From contig JAKAHF010000056.1 of NCBI GenBank assembly GCA_021815245.1, positions 1 to 8,782 on the forward strand: DNA of 8,782 nt, given 5' to 3'. Position numbers and translations under genes: made by a program. The notes under the pieces are model-generated. The model was not told where the DNA came from and searched no databases. It worked only from the letters and a program-made list of their open reading frames with translations. Shown here in pieces: positions 6,693-8,782 of the stretch (the first letter of the stretch is position 1; the number at the start of each line of letters is the position of its first letter). This stretch comes from Actinomycetes bacterium (GTDB lineage Bacteria; Actinomycetota; Thermoleophilia; RBG-16-64-13).

Positions 6693-7798
6693 CCGACCCG
6701 ACTCCGCAGGCTGTTGAGCAGCACCGAGCGCGGGGTCGACAGATTGCGCACGCGGATGCTGAGCAGCTCGCGCGACGTGTTGGTCCATTTGAGCTTGTAG
6801 TCGGTATCGCCCCGCATCATATTGAACTCATTGATTGTCGGGTCTTCGAAACATGCCTCGATAGCACTCGCCCAGAGAGCCTTGCCGGGCGAGGCCGCGT
6901 TGTACGCCGGGTTGTGAGCCATATTCCACGCGTAGAACACGCCACCTGTTTCAAACCCTATGAGGTAGGCGCCGATATCCGAACCCACCCGAAGCGTCCA
7001 GACCGACAGGAGCCCTTGCCGCCGGAGTCTGCCGAGCGTCTCGGTCAAGAAAGCCCGGCTACGGGAGTCCGCCAAAATGCTCTCCCTGCCCAGCTCGTCC
7101 TGCCGAGCGGCGTGGATCGTAGCTGCCATCCGCAACAATGCTTCGATATCGGGGTCGCGATCGTGGTCGATTCGCAGCTCTCCGAGCTCGGCCAACCGGC
7201 GGCGAATGCGTGGTAGGTCGCGCCGGACGAATTTCTTGCTGGTCGTGGCGAGGTAGTGCTCCCAACCGCCGCCGGTGTCGATGTAGTACTGGCGCGCGGA
7301 CTTGACGCTCGTCGAGCACTTCACGCGCTCACGAAGCGCGTTGAGTAGGGCTTCGACGGCTTCCGACCCCGCGAGCACGCACTGCAGGTGTAGTTCGTCC
7401 CACGACCGCCGATTCCGCGCCAGATGCTCCGCCACCGCGATCCCGGCGGCCTCCGCGTCTGCTCTCGACAGGATGTCGCTCTGGTCGCTGGGGCCCGTCC
7501 CCAGCCACTGCAGTACGCGCAGGCTGGCCAATCCGCGACTCCTGCGCCGCACCAGCATCAATGGAGCTACTGCGACCAGCCGCTCGGCTTGGTACGCCCC
7601 CACGCAGGCCAGCGTGTTGCGTCGCGAACCGATCTCGCGCCACCAGGGTTCAAGCCAATCGTAGAGGTACTGAGGGTGTGCGGTCGAGCAGACGCGAGCC
7701 AACTCGTCCCACACCGGCTGAAGTCCATCAAGACTCGTCAGCCATTGGGTAGACAGTCCGCCGGTCGGGGACACGTTCGATGTCGAGGAACCCACCAT
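6689..7798 (-). CDS. CelD/BcsL-type GNAT family acyltransferase
   Basis: A 369-residue protein of the GNAT-related group first named for cellulose-synthesis CelD/BcsL, related to FemAB-like double-GNAT proteins. The N-terminal half has the typical W..L (W30, L33) and PQYLYDWLEPWW (42-53) elements. The conserved C-terminal acetyltransferase domain spans about 175-340: SKKFVRRDLPRIRRRL (187-202), the acetyl-CoA-fold strands around GAYLIGFETGGVFYAWN (276-292), the helix SPGKALWASAIE (303-314) and the closing signature NEFNMMRGDTDYKLKW (323-338). It probably transfers an acyl group to an amino or hydroxyl group of a sugar in the repeat unit; donor and acceptor are unknown. It has no signal peptide, so it is probably cytoplasmic. 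It is the first gene of the five-gene operon. An in-frame TAG directly precedes ATG 7798, which fixes the upstream limit, and no good ribosome site is seen, so a later start is possible. Its stop overlaps the deacetylase start (ATGA). Confidence 0.92.
   Translation of the reverse strand: MVGSSTSNVSPTGGLSTQWLTSLDGLQPVWDELARVCSTAHPQYLYDWLEPWWREIGSRRNTLACVGAYQAERLVAVAPLMLVRRRSRGLASLRVLQWLGTGPSDQSDILSRADAEAAGIAVAEHLARNRRSWDELHLQCVLAGSEAVEALLNALRERVKCSTSVKSARQYYIDTGGGWEHYLATTSKKFVRRDLPRIRRRLAELGELRIDHDRDPDIEALLRMAATIHAARQDELGRESILADSRSRAFLTETLGRLRRQGLLSVWTLRVGSDIGAYLIGFETGGVFYAWNMAHNPAYNAASPGKALWASAIEACFEDPTINEFNMMRGDTDYKLKWTNTSRELLSIRVRNLSTPRSVLLNSLRSRVG
6702..6705 (-). promoter_or_regulatory. 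Ribosome binding site for the deacetylase
   Basis: GGAG on the minus strand, nine bases before ATG 6692, inside the end of the GNAT gene. It supports 6692 as the start over the upstream in-frame ATG at 6788. Confidence 0.5.
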
Positions 7799-7840
7799 CT
7801 AGCGCTGAGCTTACCATGCGTAGCAGGGCGTTCTCGCAGC

Positions 7841-7870
7841 ATGACGGCGCGGCCCCACGTCGGATAGAAT
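7841..7870 (+). promoter_or_regulatory. Possible sigma-70 promoter for the Wzy-like gene
   Basis: ATGACG (7841-7846, four of six matches to TTGACA), an 18-base spacer and TAGAAT (7865-7870, five of six matches to TATAAT). If real, transcription would begin near 7877, downstream of the ATG at 7869, and translation would start at GTG 7914. It lies in the short gap (7799-7868) between this gene and the divergent operon, where operon promoters must also lie; I could not pick out a convincing minus-strand pair. Confidence 0.3.
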
Positions 7871-8782
7871 GAGTTGGTTTCGTCCTCTCGTGCCGGCTAG
7901 ACAGCGAGGATCTGTGCGCACCAACCTTCTGCACGCCGCCGACCGTCTGTGGGACCGGCGTTCCACCATCGCGATTCTTCTGACGGTACTCGTGGCGGAT
8001 GCTTTCGTCGCCTATGTCTACGTGACGGCCGGTTTCTGGGTCGCCCTCGGAGGTTTGGTGGCCGCGGGCGCGGTGGGCTTCCTACTATCGTCGCCCCGGT
8101 CTTTCGTACTCGCGGTCTTCGTCGCCAAACCGATCATCGACATGCTGTGGTTCGCTTCGGCCGGTGTGGCGGGGGTGTCTCTGAACGCCTCTTCGATATT
8201 CAGCGTCGTGGCGGCAGGGGTCGCCCTGATGCTCATCGTGCTCAAGCGGATCGATTTGCCGCGGGCCCTGTTTCTGCCCATGTTGGCCGTGCTGGCCGCG
8301 AATCTCTGGACGCTTCTCGAATCGCCACGTCTGGCCTACGGGGGGGAGTACCTGATTCGTGTGGTCTGCGGACTCCCCCTCGCTCTGGTGGTGCCCGCGC
8401 TTGTCGAACAGCTTCCGTCGCCGAGGAAGTTGATCAACCTCTTTCTCGTTGTCGTGGGGGTGGTCTACGTCACAGTGCTTCTGCAGCCTCTGGGGATACT
8501 CGGATACAGGTCGTTCGATGCCGACGGCGTCGCCCGCGCCTCGGGCTTCTACTATCATCCCTGGGATGTGGCCCGCTACCTCGTGATCGCACTTCCGCTC
8601 ATTCTCGCGCTTCTCGCCGATCGGCAGGATAGCCGCGCGCGCATACCCTACCTCGGTCTTCTCGTGGCGACCGGGATCGTGACCGCCGTGACATTCCTCA
8701 AGGCGGCCTGGATCGTGGTCTTCGGGGAGGTCATTCTCTGGTTCATGCTTACCGGCAAGGGGAGAAGGGCCCTCGCAGCGCT
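7869..8782 (+). CDS. Wzy/O-antigen ligase-like membrane protein, C-terminus cut by window edge
   Basis: The frame is open from ATG 7869 to the right edge: 304 residues of a strongly hydrophobic protein. Helices are likely at about residues 34-53, 56-74, 78-96, 108-126, 133-150, 162-180, 188-206, 234-250, 259-276 and 278-294. The segment RASGFYYHPWDVARYL (223-238) followed by a hydrophobic helix matches the R-x-x-G-x-x-x-H-P..A pattern before the periplasmic loop in O-antigen polymerase/ligase proteins. The later TFLKAAW (275-281) sits where these proteins usually have T-x-S-R. The likely role is polymerising flipped repeat units on the outer leaflet (Wzy) or ligating the polymer; the Wzx gene nearby favours polymerase (inference). 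The start is uncertain: ATG 7869 has only a weak GGA four bases upstream, while GTG 7914 (residue 16) has GAGGA three bases upstream. It is divergent from the five-gene operon. Confidence 0.83.
   Translation, partial: MSWFRPLVPARQRGSVRTNLLHAADRLWDRRSTIAILLTVLVADAFVAYVYVTAGFWVALGGLVAAGAVGFLLSSPRSFVLAVFVAKPIIDMLWFASAGVAGVSLNASSIFSVVAAGVALMLIVLKRIDLPRALFLPMLAVLAANLWTLLESPRLAYGGEYLIRVVCGLPLALVVPALVEQLPSPRKLINLFLVVVGVVYVTVLLQPLGILGYRSFDADGVARASGFYYHPWDVARYLVIALPLILALLADRQDSRARIPYLGLLVATGIVTAVTFLKAAWIVVFGEVILWFMLTGKGRRALAA
7906..7910 (+). promoter_or_regulatory. Ribosome-site candidate for an alternative GTG start at 7914
   Basis: GAGGA three bases before the in-frame GTG 7914. The match is good but the spacer is short. 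Together with the possible promoter overlapping ATG 7869 it argues for a protein 15 residues shorter. Confidence 0.35.

Noticed and set aside
6693..6788. N-terminal extension of the deacetylase to ATG 6788
   Set aside because: It would overlap the GNAT gene by 100 bases and add 32 residues with no secretion signal; the ATGA junction and GGAG site favour 6692.
7949..8632. Plus-strand open frame of 227 codons near the right end
   Set aside because: It is Arg/Gly-rich and in a different phase from the hydrophobic Wzy-like frame, which is open throughout and shows regular helices.

Overview
The window looks like part of a chromosomal locus for a surface polysaccharide (exopolysaccharide, capsule or O-antigen) in a GC-rich bacterium. 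Composition is roughly 60-65 % G+C by eye, and GTG and TTG starts are in use. The phylum cannot be settled from this stretch: nothing seen is lineage-specific. No tRNA, rRNA, insertion sequence or CRISPR array was found. Coding density is very high; the largest gap between genes is about 120 bases, so no stretch over 300 bases lacks a gene.

Layout, left to right. (1) 1-710, minus: integral-membrane acyltransferase of the OafA-like (acyltransferase 3) family, running off the left edge. (2) 830-1987, plus: family-4 glycosyltransferase, divergent from gene 1. (3-7) A tight minus-strand block read from right to left: CelD/BcsL-type GNAT acyltransferase (7798-6689), NodB-like polysaccharide deacetylase (6692-5724), Wzx-type flippase (5739-4243), family-4 glycosyltransferase (4239-3097) and a second family-4 glycosyltransferase (3104-1989). 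Junctions in this block are a 4-base ATGA overlap, a 16-base overlap, a 3-base gap and an 8-base overlap, so it is almost certainly one translationally coupled operon. (8) 7869-8782, plus: polytopic membrane protein resembling the Wzy/O-antigen ligase family, divergent from the operon and running off the right edge.

Together the genes fit a Wzx/Wzy-dependent pathway. Cytoplasmic glycosyltransferases (genes 2, 3, 4) extend a lipid-linked repeat unit, the deacetylase and GNAT protein (genes 6, 7) may change its acyl groups, Wzx (gene 5) flips it, the Wzy-like protein (gene 8) polymerises it, and the OafA-like protein (gene 1) may acylate it. The initiating transferase, the chain-length and export proteins and the sugar-nucleotide enzymes are not in the window.

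I see no wholly new system. The points most worth a second look are the coupled deacetylase + GNAT pair with no signal peptides (possible N-acyl exchange), two related glycosyltransferases with an E-x7-Q motif and altered donor-site residues, and a convergent junction where two stop codons lie one base apart inside a small inverted repeat.
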